From Methanobacterium sp. (GTDB lineage: Archaea; Methanobacteriota; Methanobacteria; Methanobacteriales; Methanobacteriaceae), in assembly GCA_003164415.1 (NCBI GenBank), contig PLTK01000011.1:1-5978 (forward strand): a stretch of 5,978 bases of DNA. The letters are read 5' to 3'. Every line of letters begins with the position of its first letter. The stretch's first letter is position 1. The position numbers and the translations under genes were made by a program. The notes under the pieces were generated by a model. It searched no databases. It was not told where the DNA came from and worked only from the letters and a program-made list of their open reading frames with translations. This document shows positions 5,437 through 5,978 of this stretch, in pieces.

Positions 5437-5467
5437 GAACAAAAGTTCATACAGTATGAAGTTCATA
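5437..5467. repeat. Nested inverted and direct repeats after ppa
   Basis: Three overlapping dyads occur: GAAC-AAAA-GTTC (5437-5448), TTCATA-CAG-TATGAA (5446-5460) and ATGAA-G-TTCAT (5456-5466). AGTTCATA is repeated directly at 5444-5451 and 5460-5467, spaced 16 bp. The arrangement lies just upstream of the candidate rpoE1 TATA box. It could be a multi-site operator or alternative hairpins ending the ppa mRNA. Confidence 0.5.
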
Positions 5468-5477
5468 TTAAAATAAA

Positions 5478-5490
5478 CATATTATAATAA
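5478..5490 (+). promoter_or_regulatory. Candidate TATA-box for rpoE1
   Basis: An AT-only stretch with TTATAATA at 5482-5489, preceded by an A-rich segment. Transcription would start near 5510, giving a leader of about 28 nt. The whole gap is AT-rich, so the call is weak. Confidence 0.35.
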
Positions 5491-5499
5491 AGACAAATA

Positions 5500-5524
5500 T
5501 TTGCTTAAACATTATTAAAGCAAA
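5500..5524. repeat. Inverted repeat TTTGCTT-n11-AAGCAAA before the rpoE1 SD
   Basis: Perfect 7-bp arms (5500-5506, 5518-5524) around an 11-nt loop, ending 3 nt before the SD GAGGG (5528-5532). It could form a leader hairpin or a DNA-binding site near the expected start of transcription. Confidence 0.4.
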
Positions 5525-5538
5525 GTAGAGGGATTTGA

Positions 5539-5978
5539 TTGTACTTAGTATCCAAAATAGAAGACACTGTAAGAATCCCACCAAGCCGGTTTGAAGATCC
5601 TTTAGAAAACGTTGCAGTAGAAATTTTAAATGAAAGCTACGTTGGAAAAATAGATAAGAAACTAGGTTTGATGGTAACAGTAAATGAAATAGAAGAATTA
5701 GGGACCGGAAAGGTCATAATGGGTGATGGCGCAGCATATCATGACGTCTTATTCACAGCACTTTTCTTCAAACCAGAATTACACGAGATTGTGGAAGGGG
5801 AAGTCATAGAAATAACCGAATTTGGAGCATTTATCCGAATAGGGCCTATGGACGGACTTGTACACGTATGCCAAGTTACAGATGACTACATGAATTATGA
5901 TGGAAAGAGAGGGGCATTGATTGGTAAAGAATCTAAGAAAAGCCTTGAAGAAGGTAACAAGGTCCGTGCAAGAATTGT
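5539..5978 (+). CDS. rpoE1: DNA-directed RNA polymerase subunit E' (Rpo7/RpoE1), 3'-truncated
   Basis: Homologue of eukaryotic Rpb7. With RpoF (Rpb4) it forms the stalk of archaeal RNA polymerase, aiding open-complex formation and binding nascent RNA. The TTG at 5539 gives MYLVSKIEDTVRIPPSRFED, the typical start (xxED-V-R-I-P-P). It has an SD GAGGG 6 nt upstream. The N-terminal tip/RNP-like domain (1-80) includes YVGKIDKKLGL (34-44) and GDGAAYHDV (62-70). The S1 RNA-binding domain starts near H82 (ELHEIVEGEV) and contains EFGAFIRIGPMDGLVHVCQV (94-113). The frame is open through 146 codons plus two bases to the window end. The family has about 180-190 residues, so roughly 40 are missing. Spt4 usually follows in methanogens but cannot be seen. 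Confidence 0.95.
   Translation, partial: MYLVSKIEDTVRIPPSRFEDPLENVAVEILNESYVGKIDKKLGLMVTVNEIEELGTGKVIMGDGAAYHDVLFTALFFKPELHEIVEGEVIEITEFGAFIRIGPMDGLVHVCQVTDDYMNYDGKRGALIGKESKKSLEEGNKVRARI

Noticed and set aside
5415..5538. Hidden small gene or RNA gene in the ppa-rpoE1 gap
   Set aside because: The 123 nt are very AT-rich with frequent stops, and no tRNA-like cloverleaf or GC-rich structured segment is visible. Only repeats and promoter-like sequence are seen.

Overview
The window looks like chromosomal DNA of a methanogenic euryarchaeon of the Methanobacteriales (Methanobacterium-like). The evidence is the set of archaeal/eukaryotic-type proteins (S28e, L24e, S6e, aIF5B, aIF2-gamma, RNA polymerase E'), an AT-rich composition, strong GGAGG-type Shine-Dalgarno (SD) sites with frequent TTG/GTG starts, and close protein resemblance, from memory, to Methanothermobacter homologues in what I recall as the same gene order. 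All genes lie on the + strand. I see no mobile element, CRISPR array, tRNA or rRNA.

Layout. Positions 1-803 hold a tight ribosomal-protein/nucleotide block: the 3' end of S28e, the complete zinc-ribbon protein L24e, and nucleoside diphosphate kinase, which overlaps L24e by an ATGA. A 49-nt gap with a 12-nt direct repeat and a T8 run leads to infB (aIF5B, TTG start). A 137-nt AT-rich gap with promoter-like sequence leads to S6e (TTG start), followed closely by aIF2-gamma (GTG start) and a small PIN-domain gene that begins inside the aIF2-gamma 3' end. A 92-nt gap with palindromes precedes inorganic pyrophosphatase. A 123-nt gap with nested inverted repeats precedes the 5' part of rpoE1 (RNA polymerase E'/Rpb7), which runs off the end.

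The genes fit one information-processing neighbourhood: ribosomal proteins (S28e, L24e, S6e), the two initiation GTPases (aIF2-gamma delivers initiator Met-tRNA, aIF5B promotes subunit joining), a nuclease family linked to rRNA maturation (PIN), enzymes that supply GTP and remove pyrophosphate (Ndk, Ppa), and a polymerase subunit.

The most notable observation is in the PIN gene. Its N-terminal strand with the first catalytic Asp (ILDANFL) is encoded in one frame with a good SD and an ATG. The rest is in the -1 frame. The switch falls exactly on a T6A run that reads U UUU UUA, directly followed by UGA, and the UGA overlaps an AUG in the new frame (AUGA). This could be programmed -1 frameshifting, stop-start reinitiation that makes a split protein, or a one-base indel or sequencing error. 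Smaller points are a TKID in place of NKID in the aIF5B G4 motif, non-AUG starts on both initiation-factor genes, and palindromic elements in each long intergenic gap.
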